Numbered from the stretch's first letter, positions 50,579-59,173 are shown. The stretch is 64,000 nucleotides of DNA from Sphingomonas kyeonggiensis (GCF_014196745.1 NZ_JACIEH010000001.1:62001-126000), one strand, 5' to 3'. Notes: a model not told the origin generated them from the letters alone. Made by a program: numbers and translations.

Positions 50579-51090
50579 CGCGTCCAGCGGGCGAGCCAGT
50601 CGGCCATTTCCTGCGGCTGCATGATCCGGGCGTCGCCCAGGCCGAGTATGTCCTTGCCGTTGCGCAGCTTGCCCGTGCGCGGATCGACCACCAGGATCGC
50701 CGGCACTGCTTCGAGCCTGGGGCCGCCGAAGCGGCGGGGCAGGTCGAGATTGCGATCGAACTGGCCGATATCGACCTGGACCAGCACGAAGTTGCGCGCG
50801 ACCCAGTCACGCATGTCGGGCAGCTCGAGCACGCCGGCCAACACGCGGCAATCGACGCACCAGTTGGCGCCGAAGTCGATCAGCAGCGGCTTGCCCGCCT
50901 TCTTCGCCTGAGAGAGCGCGGCGTCCACGTCCTTGCGGGCGTCGCGGCTCGAGTCATAGGGCGCGGGCAAGGGCAGCGAGAGCTGGCCGAGCGTGCGTGC
51001 CTTGAGCCGGGGTGCTGCCTGCTGGGCCAGCGCGGCACCGGGCAGCATGGCCGCCATCAGCGCCAGAGCCAGCCCGGTGCGGCGGATCAT
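50575..51090 (-). CDS. Periplasmic thioredoxin family protein
   Basis: This is a 171-residue protein with a signal peptide (1-22, ending AALAQ) and a thioredoxin fold similar to the C-terminal domain of DsbD. The active site is WCVDC in LIDFGANWCVDCRVL, and VPAILVVDPRTGK has the cis-Pro. It probably acts as a periplasmic disulphide reductase. Its start overlaps the helicase stop by four bases (ATGA). Confidence 0.88.
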   Translation of the reverse strand: MIRRTGLALALMAAMLPGAALAQQAAPRLKARTLGQLSLPLPAPYDSSRDARKDVDAALSQAKKAGKPLLIDFGANWCVDCRVLAGVLELPDMRDWVARNFVLVQVDIGQFDRNLDLPRRFGGPRLEAVPAILVVDPRTGKLRNGKDILGLGDARIMQPQEMADWLARWTR

Positions 51091-52526
51091 TCGGCGGCGA
51101 GCGTGTAGTTCAGGAAGTCGGGGATCGGGCCGTTCCAGCCCACATCCGGACCGTCGTCCCGCTCGTCGCGACGGCGGCTGCCACGATCGCGGCGCGGCTG
51201 CTCGTCGCGGCGGGTCTCGCGATACGGCTCCTCACGGCCACGCGGTTCGCGGAACGGCTCCTCGCGGCGATCCTCGTCCCGCTCCGGCTCGGCCTTCCTG
51301 GCCTTGCCGCGCGGGCTGCGCTCGGGGCGCTCCGCACCCTTGTCCTCGTCGGCCTTGCGCTTGCGGCCGCGGGGCGCTTCCTCGTGCTCGTCCTCGGACG
51401 CGGTGGGCGCGCCCTTCAGCTTCACCCGGTTGATCTTGTGGCCGGTGAGCTTCTCGATGTTCGCGATGTTCTCGGCGTCTTCCTTGGTCACCAGCGTATA
51501 GGCGGTGCCCTTGGCGCCCGCGCGGCCGGTGCGGCCGATGCGGTGGACATAGTCGTCCGGATGCCAGGGAGCGTCGAAATTATAGACGTGGCTGACGCCC
51601 TTGATGTCGAGCCCGCGCGCGGCGACGTCGGAGGCGACGAGGATGTTCACATCGCCCCGCTTGAACCGCTCGAGCTCGGCGATGCGCGCCGGCTGGTCCA
51701 TGTCGCCATGGATCTCGGCCGAGCGGATGCCGTGGCGCTGCAGGCTCTTGTTGAGCTCGCGCACCGTGGTCTTGCGGTTGCAGAAGATGATGCCGGTCTG
51801 GACGTTCTCGGCCTCGATCAGGGCACGCAGCACTTCGCGCTTCTTCATCGTCGAAGTCTCGATGAGGAACTGCGTGATGTTGGTGTTGGTCGTCGCCGGG
51901 CGGGCGACTTCCACGCGCTTGGGATCGTTGAGGAACTTGTCCGCCAGCTTCTTGATCACCGGGGGCATCGTCGCCGAGAAGAGCAGCGTCTGCCGCTCCT
52001 TGGGCAGCTTGGTGCAGATTTCCTCGATGTCGGGGATGAACCCCATGTCGAGCATCCGGTCCGCCTCGTCGATGACGAGCAGGCTGCAGCCGTTCAGCAG
52101 GATCTTGCCGCGGCCGAACAGGTCCATCAGCCGGCCCGGCGTGGCGATCAGCACGTCGACGCCCTTTTCCAGCGCCTTCACCTGGTCGCCCATCTGCACG
52201 CCGCCGATCAGCAGGGCCATGGAGAGCTTGTGGTGGGTGCCGTACTTCTCGAAATTCTCGGCCACCTGGGCGGCGAGCTCGCGGGTCGGCTCGAGGATGA
52301 GCGAGCGCGGCATCAGCGCGCGGGTGCGCCCTTCGCCGAGAATGTCGATCATCGGGAGGACGAAGGCGGCGGTCTTGCCCGTGCCCGTCTGGGCGATGCC
52401 GATAAGGTCCTTGCCCATCAGCACGGGGGGGATCGACTGCTGCTGGATCGGTGTGGGCTCGGTATAGCCCGCATCGGTCACTGCACGCAGAAGTTCGTCA
52501 GAAAGGCCGAGATCGGCAAAGCTCAT
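51087..52526 (-). CDS. DEAD-box RNA helicase, RhlE-like
   Basis: This is a 479-residue ATP-dependent RNA helicase for ribosome or mRNA remodelling. The Q motif is GYTEPTPIQQQSIP. Walker A is AQTGTGKT, PTRELAAQ is motif Ia, VIDEADRMLDMG is the DEAD motif, SATMP is motif III and HRIGRTGRAG is motif VI. The last ~95 residues are a charged Arg/Glu/Asp-rich tail typical of RhlE-type proteins. The start at 52526 (MSFADLGLSDEL) matches family N-termini. Confidence 0.94.
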   Translation of the reverse strand: MSFADLGLSDELLRAVTDAGYTEPTPIQQQSIPPVLMGKDLIGIAQTGTGKTAAFVLPMIDILGEGRTRALMPRSLILEPTRELAAQVAENFEKYGTHHKLSMALLIGGVQMGDQVKALEKGVDVLIATPGRLMDLFGRGKILLNGCSLLVIDEADRMLDMGFIPDIEEICTKLPKERQTLLFSATMPPVIKKLADKFLNDPKRVEVARPATTNTNITQFLIETSTMKKREVLRALIEAENVQTGIIFCNRKTTVRELNKSLQRHGIRSAEIHGDMDQPARIAELERFKRGDVNILVASDVAARGLDIKGVSHVYNFDAPWHPDDYVHRIGRTGRAGAKGTAYTLVTKEDAENIANIEKLTGHKINRVKLKGAPTASEDEHEEAPRGRKRKADEDKGAERPERSPRGKARKAEPERDEDRREEPFREPRGREEPYRETRRDEQPRRDRGSRRRDERDDGPDVGWNGPIPDFLNYTLAAE

Positions 52527-52706
52527 GCAATTTTCCGGAAAATCGGCGTGGCAGACCCACGCCGAAGCCTTCACGCGCTTGCGGATTTATCGGGGAAAGT
52601 CAAGCTTGGAGGCGTGTCTGTGCGCAGCTTGTGCCCGGGAATCGGACAGGGAAATGCGTGGGATGGCTTTGGAAAGCCGGTTTCTGCGCATTTTGGGGCG
52701 TGCGCC

Positions 52707-53180
52707 TCAGCGCTCCACCGCGAGCTTCCTGAAGTCCTCGACGTCGCAGGAGCGGCCGGCGCGGGTGCGGATCGAGTCGCGCCCGGCGCAGATCTTCTGG
52801 TCCTTGTTCATCTTCACATAGAAGCCGTTGTAGAAGCCCAGCGCCTGGCACTTGCGGCCCAGCTTGGCGCGCAGCAGCGATCCGTCGCGCAGCACAAGGT
52901 CGACGCTGTCCTGCGTGTTCACGCCCGCGAAGCCGGAGATGTCCTGCACCTTCACGCAGTCCTTGGCTTTCTTCTCGACCAGATGGGGGGCGCGGCGGAC
53001 GATGATCGTGGCGCTGCTGGTGATGGTGACGCGCGGCACCTGAATCACCACGCGCTGCTGCTGTTGCTGGTCCTGCAGCATGAAGCGCGCTCCGGTCCAG
53101 TCGGGCGCGCCAACGGGCGCCGCGGCAGGCGCGGCGGCGAGGAGCAACAGGCTGGAGGTTACCAGGAACGGATTCGGCAT
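52707..53180 (-). CDS. Hypothetical exported protein
   Basis: This is a 157-residue protein with a signal peptide (1-20) and a Gln-rich stretch (DQQQQQRV, about residues 37-44). A beta-rich domain follows, including VIQVPRVTITSSATIIVRR. Four cysteines (in KDCVKV, RKCQAL, KICAGR and RSCDVE) probably form two disulphides. The family is unknown to me. It lies alone between the helicase gene and the divergent FAD dehydrogenase. Confidence 0.7.
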   Translation of the reverse strand: MPNPFLVTSSLLLLAAAPAAAPVGAPDWTGARFMLQDQQQQQRVVIQVPRVTITSSATIIVRRAPHLVEKKAKDCVKVQDISGFAGVNTQDSVDLVLRDGSLLRAKLGRKCQALGFYNGFYVKMNKDQKICAGRDSIRTRAGRSCDVEDFRKLAVER

Positions 53181-53253
53181 TTCTTGCGGTTATGTACGAC
53201 CCAGGTTTGAACAGTGGATGAACTGGCGGCCTGCGTGCTAGCCCAAAAATACC

Positions 53254-54702
53254 ATGACACCAGCACAGCAGAAGCTCGTCGATACCGTTTTGGAGCGCTT
53301 CGGTTCCAAGGCGGTCACCACGGACCCCCAGGAAATCGCACCCTGGGAATCGGACTGGCGGGGCCGTTACCACGGCAGCGCGCCGGCGCTCCTTTCGCCG
53401 GGATCGACCGCGGAGGTGGCGGAGATCGTTCGGCTGGCCGGCGAGCTTGGCGTGAAGATCGTGCCCCAGGGCGGCAACACCGGCATGGTCGGCGGTGCCA
53501 CCCCGCCGGCCGACGGATCGGCCCTGCTGCTCTCCACCCGCCGGATGAACCGCATCCGCTCGATCGATCCGGCCGCCAATCTCGCCGTGGTGGAGGCGGG
53601 GGTGATCCTGGCCAATCTCCACGAGGCCGCGGGCGAGCACGGGCGCCGCTTCCCACTGACGCTGGGCGCCAAGGGAAGTGCGACGATCGGCGGGCTGGTC
53701 TCCACCAATGCGGGCGGCACCCAGGTTCTGCGCTTCGGCAATATGCGCCATCTCGTCGCGGGGGTGGAAGTGGTGCTGCCCGACGGCTCGGTCCATGACG
53801 GGCTGTCGCCGCTCAAGAAGGACAATCGCGGCTACGACCTCACCCAGCTGATGATCGGCGCCGAGGGGACGATCGGCATCGTCACCGCCGCGACGCTGCG
53901 GCTCTACCCCGCGATCCTGGAACGCGCCGCGGCCTGGGTTGGTGTGGCGAACCCCGAGGATGCGCTGAAGATCCTGCGGATGATGGAAGCGCGCACCATC
54001 AGCATCGAAAGCTTCGAGATCATCCCGGGCGAGATCGTCGGCCATGTCGTCGCGCACATTCCCGGCATCCGGGCGCCGCTGGCGGGAGAACATGCCTGGC
54101 AGGTGCTGATCGAATCGGTCGCGACCGAGCCCGGTGCCGAGGCGCCTGCGGCGCTGCTGGAGCGGCTGCTCGTACCGGTGTTCGAGGCGGGACTGGCCCA
54201 GGATGCGGTGATCTCCACCAGCGAGGCGCAGGTCGAGAGCTTCTGGAAGATCCGTGATTCGATCTCCGAGACCGAGCGGGCGCTGGGGCCGGCGATGCAG
54301 CACGACATCTCGGTGCCGGTCGACAAGATGCCGCGCTTCATGATCGAGGCGGCGGCGGCGGCCGAGCGGCGCTTCCCCGGCACCACCGCCACGGCCTTCG
54401 GGCATCTCGGCGACGGCAATGTCCATTTCCACGTCCGCGCGCCCGACGGGGCGGACCGCGACAGCTGGTATGCCGGCGACGGGCCCGAGATCAGCTATTT
54501 CGTCTATGACCTGGTGGTGGCCGAGGGCGGATCGATCTCCGCCGAGCATGGAATTGGCCAGATGAAGCGTGCCGAACTGGAACGGCTGAGCCCGCCGTCG
54601 CGCATCGCGGCACTAAAGGCGATCAAAATGGCACTGGATCCTCGTGGAATCCTCAATCCCGGCAAGCTTGTAAGCCTTGCGCCGGAGGCTGACACCCCAT
54701 AG
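53254..54702 (+). CDS. FAD-linked D-2-hydroxyacid dehydrogenase (D-2-hydroxyglutarate/glycolate oxidase type)
   Basis: This is a 482-residue flavoprotein of the VAO/PCMH family that oxidises a D-2-hydroxyacid to the 2-oxoacid. The FAD pyrophosphate loop is PQGGNTGMVGGATP. GAKGSATIGGLVSTNAGGTQVLRFGNMR follows. The C-terminal domain has AFGHLGDGNVHFHV (metal/substrate His pair) and EHGIGQMKRAEL. GlcD, D-LDH and D-2-HGDH share this pattern; the GHLGDGN and NAGG details favour D-2-hydroxyglutarate dehydrogenase. It is a single gene upstream of sapC. Confidence 0.87.
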   Translation: MTPAQQKLVDTVLERFGSKAVTTDPQEIAPWESDWRGRYHGSAPALLSPGSTAEVAEIVRLAGELGVKIVPQGGNTGMVGGATPPADGSALLLSTRRMNRIRSIDPAANLAVVEAGVILANLHEAAGEHGRRFPLTLGAKGSATIGGLVSTNAGGTQVLRFGNMRHLVAGVEVVLPDGSVHDGLSPLKKDNRGYDLTQLMIGAEGTIGIVTAATLRLYPAILERAAAWVGVANPEDALKILRMMEARTISIESFEIIPGEIVGHVVAHIPGIRAPLAGEHAWQVLIESVATEPGAEAPAALLERLLVPVFEAGLAQDAVISTSEAQVESFWKIRDSISETERALGPAMQHDISVPVDKMPRFMIEAAAAAERRFPGTTATAFGHLGDGNVHFHVRAPDGADRDSWYAGDGPEISYFVYDLVVAEGGSISAEHGIGQMKRAELERLSPPSRIAALKAIKMALDPRGILNPGKLVSLAPEADTP

Positions 54703-54754
54703 ACCCTCGCCCCGGGATTCCAGACATCAGCATTTTGTTCCCAGGAGATTTAGG

Positions 54755-55534
54755 ATGGCTTCCGCCCCGCAGCAGTCGCTGCCTCTGTTTTACAATGAGC
54801 TTCTGCCGCTCTCGAGCCAGCAGCACGCCGAATTCAAGATCCGCGCCGCCGACAAGGCGCCGTTCCTCGCCAAGCAGCACGCGGTGCCGGTCACCGTGGA
54901 GGAATTCCCGCTGGTGCAGCGTTACCTGCCGATCGTCTTCTCGCAGGGCGAAGAGCCGGTTCCGCTGGCGCTGATGGCGCTGAACGAAGGCGTGAACACC
55001 TTCTTCGACGAGGACGGCACGCTCAACGAGCCGAACTTCTACGTTCCGGCCTATATCCGCCGCTATCCGTACCTGCTGGCGCGCCTGCGCCCGGACACGG
55101 ACGAGCTGTCGCTCTGCTTCGATCCGACCTCGGAGACGATCGGCGCGTTCGACGAGGGCGATGCCCTGTTCGTCAATGGCGAGCCGAGCGAGACCACCAA
55201 GAACATCCTGCAGTTCAACGAGCAGTTCGAGCAGGCCGGCGCCCGCACCGCGCAGTTCATGAAGGAGCTCAAGGAGCTCGACCTGCTGATCGACGGTGAA
55301 GTCACGATCCAGCCGGAAGGCTCGGCGCAGCCCTTCGTCTATCGCGGCTTCATGATGATCGACGAGAACAAGCTCAACGAGCTGCGTGGCGACCAGCTGC
55401 GCAAGATCGTCCAGAACGGCATGCTGCCGCTCATCTACGCCCACCTCTTCTCGCTGGGCCTGATGCGCGACATCTTCGGTCGCCAGCTGCGCCAGGGCAA
55501 GATGCCCGAGCCGCAGCTCGTGTCGAACGCCTGA
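54755..55534 (+). CDS. SapC family protein
   Basis: This is a 259-residue protein of the SapC family, named after a Campylobacter S-layer secretion locus and widespread in sphingomonads without a proven role. Family blocks are YNELLPLSSQQHAEFKIR, PLVQRYLPIVFS, LMALNEGVNTFFDEDG and YVPAYIRRYPYLLA. FVYRGFMMIDENKLNEL is also there. There is no signal peptide. The start at 54755 follows CAGGAGATTT. The cytochrome b561 gene begins 2 bases after its stop. Confidence 0.88.
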   Translation: MASAPQQSLPLFYNELLPLSSQQHAEFKIRAADKAPFLAKQHAVPVTVEEFPLVQRYLPIVFSQGEEPVPLALMALNEGVNTFFDEDGTLNEPNFYVPAYIRRYPYLLARLRPDTDELSLCFDPTSETIGAFDEGDALFVNGEPSETTKNILQFNEQFEQAGARTAQFMKELKELDLLIDGEVTIQPEGSAQPFVYRGFMMIDENKLNELRGDQLRKIVQNGMLPLIYAHLFSLGLMRDIFGRQLRQGKMPEPQLVSNA

Positions 55535-55536
55535 AT

Positions 55537-56082
55537 GTGATCGAGCGCGGCGATCGGTACAGCCGGGGGGCGATCGCCTTCCACTGGTCGATCGCCGCGC
55601 TCGTCCTCCTCAACCTGATCATCGGCCTGTTCCACGACGCGATACCGCGGGCGTGGGGCGTGATGCCGATCCACAAATCGCTGGGCATCGCCGTGCTGGT
55701 GCTCACGCTTGGCCGCATCGCCTGGCGGCTGACCCACAAGCCGCCGCATCTGCCCGAGCTGCTGTCGGCCTGGGAGAAGGCGACCGCCCACACGGTCCAC
55801 CTCATCCTCTATGCGCTGCTGCTGATCCTGCCGGTGAGCGGCTGGCTGCTTTCCTCCAATCCCGAGCGCCCGCGGCCGATCAACTGGTTCGGCCTGTTCG
55901 AGATCCCGGTGCTGCCCGCCACGCCCACGATCGCGCACAATGCGCATGAGGCGCACGAACTGCTCGGCTATCTGATGACCGCGCTGGTGCTGATCCATAT
56001 CGCAGCGGCGCTGCGCCACCATTTCCTGCTGCGCGACAAGGTGCTCGTGCGCATGCTCCCGGGGCTTCGCCGCAACGGCTGA
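55537..56082 (+). CDS. Cytochrome b561 family protein
   Basis: This is a 181-residue, four-helix di-haem b protein. Likely haem ligands are His16 (AIAFHWSIA), the His of MPIHKSLGIA, the His of AHELLGYLMT and a late His in VLIHIAAALRHHF. Such proteins transfer electrons from quinol to periplasmic or superoxide substrates. GTG 55537 is the start, 2 bases after sapC, which implies translational coupling. The product ends 65 bases before the sRNA. Confidence 0.88.
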   Translation: MIERGDRYSRGAIAFHWSIAALVLLNLIIGLFHDAIPRAWGVMPIHKSLGIAVLVLTLGRIAWRLTHKPPHLPELLSAWEKATAHTVHLILYALLLILPVSGWLLSSNPERPRPINWFGLFEIPVLPATPTIAHNAHEAHELLGYLMTALVLIHIAAALRHHFLLRDKVLVRMLPGLRRNG

Positions 56083-56113
56083 TCGCGCGTGGAAAACGGT
56101 TTCACGCAGCCCC

Positions 56114-56141
56114 TTGAACTATCTGGCCCCTCACTTATATC
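56114..56141 (+). promoter_or_regulatory. Promoter of the putative sRNA
   Basis: TTGAAC at 56114-56119, a 16-base spacer and TATATC at 56136-56141 put a start site at about 56147-56149. That is precisely where the first RNA stem begins. The preceding CCC and the CTTGAA form would also fit a heat-shock sigma-32 promoter. Confidence 0.6.
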
Positions 56142-56146
56142 TGCCT

Positions 56147-56253
56147 TGTACGGCTTCATGTCCCCCCTTTCGTGAGGCTGTACGGCACGCCCTCGGGCGT
56201 GTCTCCTCCCTGAACCTTGGCCACCTCGTGGGTAACCACGAGGTGGTTTTTTT
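56147..56253 (+). ncRNA. Putative anti-Shine-Dalgarno small RNA, three stem-loops
   Basis: Stem 1 (56147-56160 with 56171-56184) has 14 pairs including G-U pairs, and its 10-base loop reads TCCCCCCTTT. Stem 2 is CACGCC (56186-56191) with GGCGTG (56196-56201) around a CTCG loop. An unpaired stretch contains CTCCTCCC (56203-56210). Stem 3 is a perfect 11-bp terminator (56221-56246) with seven T. C-rich loops plus a CUCCUCCC linker are hallmarks of alphaproteobacterial trans-acting sRNAs that block ribosome sites. No coding capacity is evident. Confidence 0.7.
56221..56253 (+). terminator. Strong Rho-independent terminator of the sRNA
   Basis: CCACCTCGTGG (56221-56231) pairs perfectly with CCACGAGGTGG (56236-56246) around GTAA and is followed by seven T (56247-56253). 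It is the clearest intrinsic terminator in the window. Confidence 0.93.
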
Positions 56254-56275
56254 ATGTGCCGTCGAGGGAGTGTGC

Positions 56276-56656
56276 ATGAGCCGGTTGCTGGGTGACGGAT
56301 ATGAGCCGCATGTCGATACGCTGGCGGAGGCGCTGCTATATTCGCTGCCCGTCGATTCCGGTTTCGTCAGCGCTGATTTCTCCTTCGTGATCCGCCAGGA
56401 AGACTTGGATGTCCTGCTGGCCGATCCCTATCGACGGGCAGCGCTGGAGGTCATCGCGCATACGTTGCTCCAGCAGTCCATGCTGCCAGGCAGCACCAAG
56501 GTCACGCAGGCGATGTTCGAAGCGCTGCTCGAAGAGGTTCTCCACGCCTCGCCCCAGGCGCTGGAGGAAAGCATTGTCCGGATCGGTCGTGCCCACAACA
56601 TCGCCATTCCGGTGTTCATCGAGCAGATTCTGACGCGGCGAGCAGGCAAGGCCTAG
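56276..56656 (+). CDS. Hypothetical small cytoplasmic protein
   Basis: This is a 126-residue acidic, mostly helical protein of unknown family. Segments include DTLAEALLYSLPVDSGFVSADFSFVIRQEDLDVLL, and the C-terminal half reads STKVTQAMFEALLEEVLHASPQALEESIVRIGRAHNIAIP. There is no signal peptide. The start at 56276 has GAGGGAG 6 bases upstream. It begins 23 bases after the sRNA terminator, so its expression depends either on read-through of that terminator or on an unseen promoter in the gap. Confidence 0.65.
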   Translation: MSRLLGDGYEPHVDTLAEALLYSLPVDSGFVSADFSFVIRQEDLDVLLADPYRRAALEVIAHTLLQQSMLPGSTKVTQAMFEALLEEVLHASPQALEESIVRIGRAHNIAIPVFIEQILTRRAGKA

Positions 56657-56662
56657 ATCGAG

Positions 56663-57547
56663 CTATTCCGCCGCGATGGCCCCCGGCAGCGCCTCGTCGG
56701 CCACCGCGTCGATGATGTCGCGCAGCAGGCGTACTGCGATCGCCAGGCCCGGCCCGCGCTGGTCGAGCGCCGAATCGAGATAGAGCGACCGGTCGAACTC
56801 GAGCTGGATCGCGTGCACGCCGCGGCGCGGCTCGCCGTGGCGTTCCAGGATATGTCCGCCCGAATAGGGGGTGTTGGCGGCGGTGCGGATGCCATGGGCA
56901 CGCGCCACGCCTTCGATCCGGCCCAGGAAGCGTGCCGCGGACGCTTTGCCGAACCGGTCGCCGGGCACTAGCCGCGCCGCCGTCTCCGGGCTGCCCAGCG
57001 GTGGCATGGAATGGACGTCGAGCAGCACGGCCACGCCGAATCGCGCCCGTGCCGCCGCCAGCGCCGCGCCGATCGCCGCGTGCCAGGGGCGGTGATCGGC
57101 AAGGATGCGTTGCTGCACCTCGTCGGCGCCCAGCCTGCGCTTCCAGATGTCGCCGGCATTGCTCACCCGGCGCGGTACCAGCCCCAGTCCCGAGCGGATC
57201 TTGGCCGAGAGCGGGGCGCCGTGCATCCAGGCGCCGTCGTCGAGCCGGGGGTCGCGATCCTGCTCGGCGCGGTTGAGATCGATCCAGGCCCGCGGGCGGG
57301 TGGCGACGAACAGGGTCTCGTCGCGCCGGGCGGCGAGGGCGATGGCATCGGCATGTCGGTCCTCGAGCCCGCGCAGGGCATCCAGCGGCACGCGGAGCAG
57401 CGCCTGCAGCGCCGGCGAATAATCGCGCCCGGCATGCGGCACGGAAAGCACTACCGGGCTCAGTGGCTCCAAGGGGCCATGGCGGACGAAGGATTCTCCG
57501 GGCACGACGTCATGACTAAGGCGGCCATTGCGGCGCCGCAATGCCAT
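56663..57547 (-). CDS. N-formylglutamate amidohydrolase
   Basis: It hydrolyses N-formylglutamate (the last step of one histidine degradation route) or a related N-formyl amino acid. This is a 294-residue zinc hydrolase. Family motifs are VVLSVPHAGRDYSPAL, RAWIDLNRAEQDRDPRLDD, VLLDVHSMPPLG and NTPYSGGHILERHG. No other hut genes are adjacent, so the substrate is not secured by context. The gene converges with the 126-residue protein gene. Confidence 0.9.
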   Translation of the reverse strand: MALRRRNGRLSHDVVPGESFVRHGPLEPLSPVVLSVPHAGRDYSPALQALLRVPLDALRGLEDRHADAIALAARRDETLFVATRPRAWIDLNRAEQDRDPRLDDGAWMHGAPLSAKIRSGLGLVPRRVSNAGDIWKRRLGADEVQQRILADHRPWHAAIGAALAAARARFGVAVLLDVHSMPPLGSPETAARLVPGDRFGKASAARFLGRIEGVARAHGIRTAANTPYSGGHILERHGEPRRGVHAIQLEFDRSLYLDSALDQRGPGLAIAVRLLRDIIDAVADEALPGAIAAE

Positions 57548-57621
57548 GGGATAGGATAGGAACGGAAAATCTTAAGGCCTTTCGGTATAGGAATAGGCCT
57601 GTCGATTTCGAGTGGGGAAAC

Positions 57622-57996
57622 ATGATCCGAATTCTGCTGGCCGAGGATGACCGCGTGATGCGGGAATACCTTACGCGGGCGCTCGAGCGGTCGGGCTATG
57701 CGGTCAGCGCGGTCGATCGCGGGACCGCGGCTATGCCGCTGCTCGAGAACGAGCGCTTCGACCTGCTGCTCACCGACATCGTGATGCCCGAGATGGACGG
57801 CATCGAGCTGGCCCAGAAGGCAAGCGAGATCGCGCCGGACATGCGGGTGATGTTCATCACCGGCTTCGCGGCGGTCACGCTCAAGGCCGGCAAGCAGGTG
57901 CCGCAGGCGAAGGTTCTCTCCAAGCCATTCCATCTGCGCGACCTGGTTCTGGAGGTCGACCGGCTGTTCGAAGCGGAGAATGCCGGATTTAATTGA
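57622..57996 (+). CDS. cpdR: Response regulator CpdR
   Basis: This is a 124-residue stand-alone receiver domain. CpdR in alphaproteobacteria, when unphosphorylated, directs ClpXP to the pole to degrade cell-cycle proteins such as PdeA and CtrA. The phosphoacceptor is Asp52 in LLTDIVMPEMDG, with acidic pair AEDD at 7-10, Thr in FITGF and Lys in LSKPFHL. The sequence LLAEDDRVMREYL matches CpdR closely. There is no output domain. The start at 57622 follows GTGGGGA, and tRNA-Val lies 100 bases downstream. Confidence 0.92.
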   Translation: MIRILLAEDDRVMREYLTRALERSGYAVSAVDRGTAAMPLLENERFDLLLTDIVMPEMDGIELAQKASEIAPDMRVMFITGFAAVTLKAGKQVPQAKVLSKPFHLRDLVLEVDRLFEAENAGFN

Positions 57997-58096
57997 GGGC
58001 TTTGCTGGCGGTACCGCAAAAAACTGAAGAAGCGTGCTTGCGCGGTTCGAAAAGTCCCGCTAGAGGCCCGCTTCCCGTTTCGGCCGACAGGCCAAC

Positions 58097-58171
58097 GGGC
58101 GCGTAGCTCAGTGGTAGAGCACTGTGTTGACATCGCAGGGGTCGCAAGTTCAATCCTTGCCGCGCCCACCA
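58097..58171 (+). tRNA. tRNA-Val (GAC)
   Basis: A 75-nt cloverleaf. The acceptor stem is GGGCGCG (58097-58103) with CGCGCCC (58161-58167). The D arm is TAGCTCAGTGGTAGAGC. The anticodon stem CTGTG/CGCAG holds loop TTGACAT with anticodon GAC at 58129-58131. The T arm is GCAAGTTCAATCCTTGC, and an encoded ACCA ends the gene at 58168-58171. GAC reads GUC/GUU valine codons. Confidence 0.96.
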
Positions 58172-58178
58172 TATAGAA

Positions 58179-58212
58179 AAGCCGCCAGGTCAGTGACTTG
58201 GCGGCTTTTTTG
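58179..58212 (+). terminator. Rho-independent terminator of tRNA-Val
   Basis: AAGCCGCCAGGT (58179-58190) pairs with ACTTGGCGGCTT (58196-58207) with one G-U pair around CAGTG, and the T-run continues to 58211. It lies 8 bases after the tRNA. Confidence 0.9.
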
Positions 58213-58420
58213 TTGTCCGGGTGGCAAGCGCCGGCCGATGCAGATTCCGCGCGCTAGGCAGCCCGCGGCACCGCATGTGAGGGCGCATGCGAGCATGGGA
58301 TCGGGTGACGATCGGGCGGCTCCGAAATTTCGGCCTGGAAGGGCCTCAGAGGCGCAAAATCGATCCGTGGCACCGTCGGAGGCGGGATCGGGCAATAACG
58401 TCAGGAGAGGCCCGCTGGGT

Positions 58421-59089
58421 TCATTTCGTCGGGCGGTTGGGATCCACGGACGCGAAATAGGTGCGCAGGTCCGACAGCGTGCTGGAGATGTGGCTCTTGA
58501 GCAGGACCTTGAGCTGCTTTCCGTCGCCGGCCAGCCAGGTATCGAGCAGTGCCTTGTGCTCCAGATGCGCACGATCTCCGCGGCCTGCGGGCTGGAGATG
58601 CGCGAGCACATAGCGCTCGGCCAGCACTTCGAGCCGCTCGACGAGCTGCGTCGTCAGCAGCCGCCCGCCCGGGCGCACCAGCGCGACGTGGAATTCCCGG
58701 TTCCGCACGGCGACATTGCTGGGATCTTCGTGCGCGGCCGCGTCCAGCAGCTCGAACGCCTTGATCGCCGCCTGCTTGTCGGCCTCGTCGGCGTATTTGC
58801 ATGCATAGGCGGCGGCGGCAGGCTCGATCGAGAGCCGCAGCTGGTAGATTTCCTCGGCCTGGTCGGCGGACATCGGGCGGACGAACCAGCCGCGATTGGC
58901 CTCGCCAGTCAGCAGGCCCTCATGCTCGAGACGGGCCAGCGCCTCGCGCAGCGGAATCTTGCTGACGCCGAGCTCGGCGGCCAGCGCGTCCTGGCGAACC
59001 GGTTCGCGTTCCGCCAGCGCTCCCGCGATGATCCGCTCGCGGATCACGTCGAAAATACGCTGCGAAAGGGTTCGAACGACAATGGTCAC
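58421..59089 (-). CDS. GntR family regulator, FadR/FCD type
   Basis: This is a 222-residue repressor-type regulator. A winged-helix domain (about residues 8-72: RIFDVIRERIIAGALAEREPV and LAAELGVSKIPLREALARLEHEGLL) is followed by an FCD ligand domain (about 80-215). The FCD has the RLSIEPAAAAYA helix and late His residues that normally hold a metal or organic acid. The start is GTG 59089 with GGAGAAG 5 bases upstream. A 10-bp palindrome TATCGCGATA lies at 59138-59147 in its promoter gap. The gap 58213-58420 downstream holds nothing I can identify. Confidence 0.88.
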   Translation of the reverse strand: MTIVVRTLSQRIFDVIRERIIAGALAEREPVRQDALAAELGVSKIPLREALARLEHEGLLTGEANRGWFVRPMSADQAEEIYQLRLSIEPAAAAYACKYADEADKQAAIKAFELLDAAAHEDPSNVAVRNREFHVALVRPGGRLLTTQLVERLEVLAERYVLAHLQPAGRGDRAHLEHKALLDTWLAGDGKQLKVLLKSHISSTLSDLRTYFASVDPNRPTK

Positions 59090-59173
59090 CAGGCTTCTCC
59101 ACGAGGGCGAACCTTCCCGATAGCGTATATTATAGTTTATCGCGATAGGCCGCGAAGGCCCGTTGGCCGGCCA

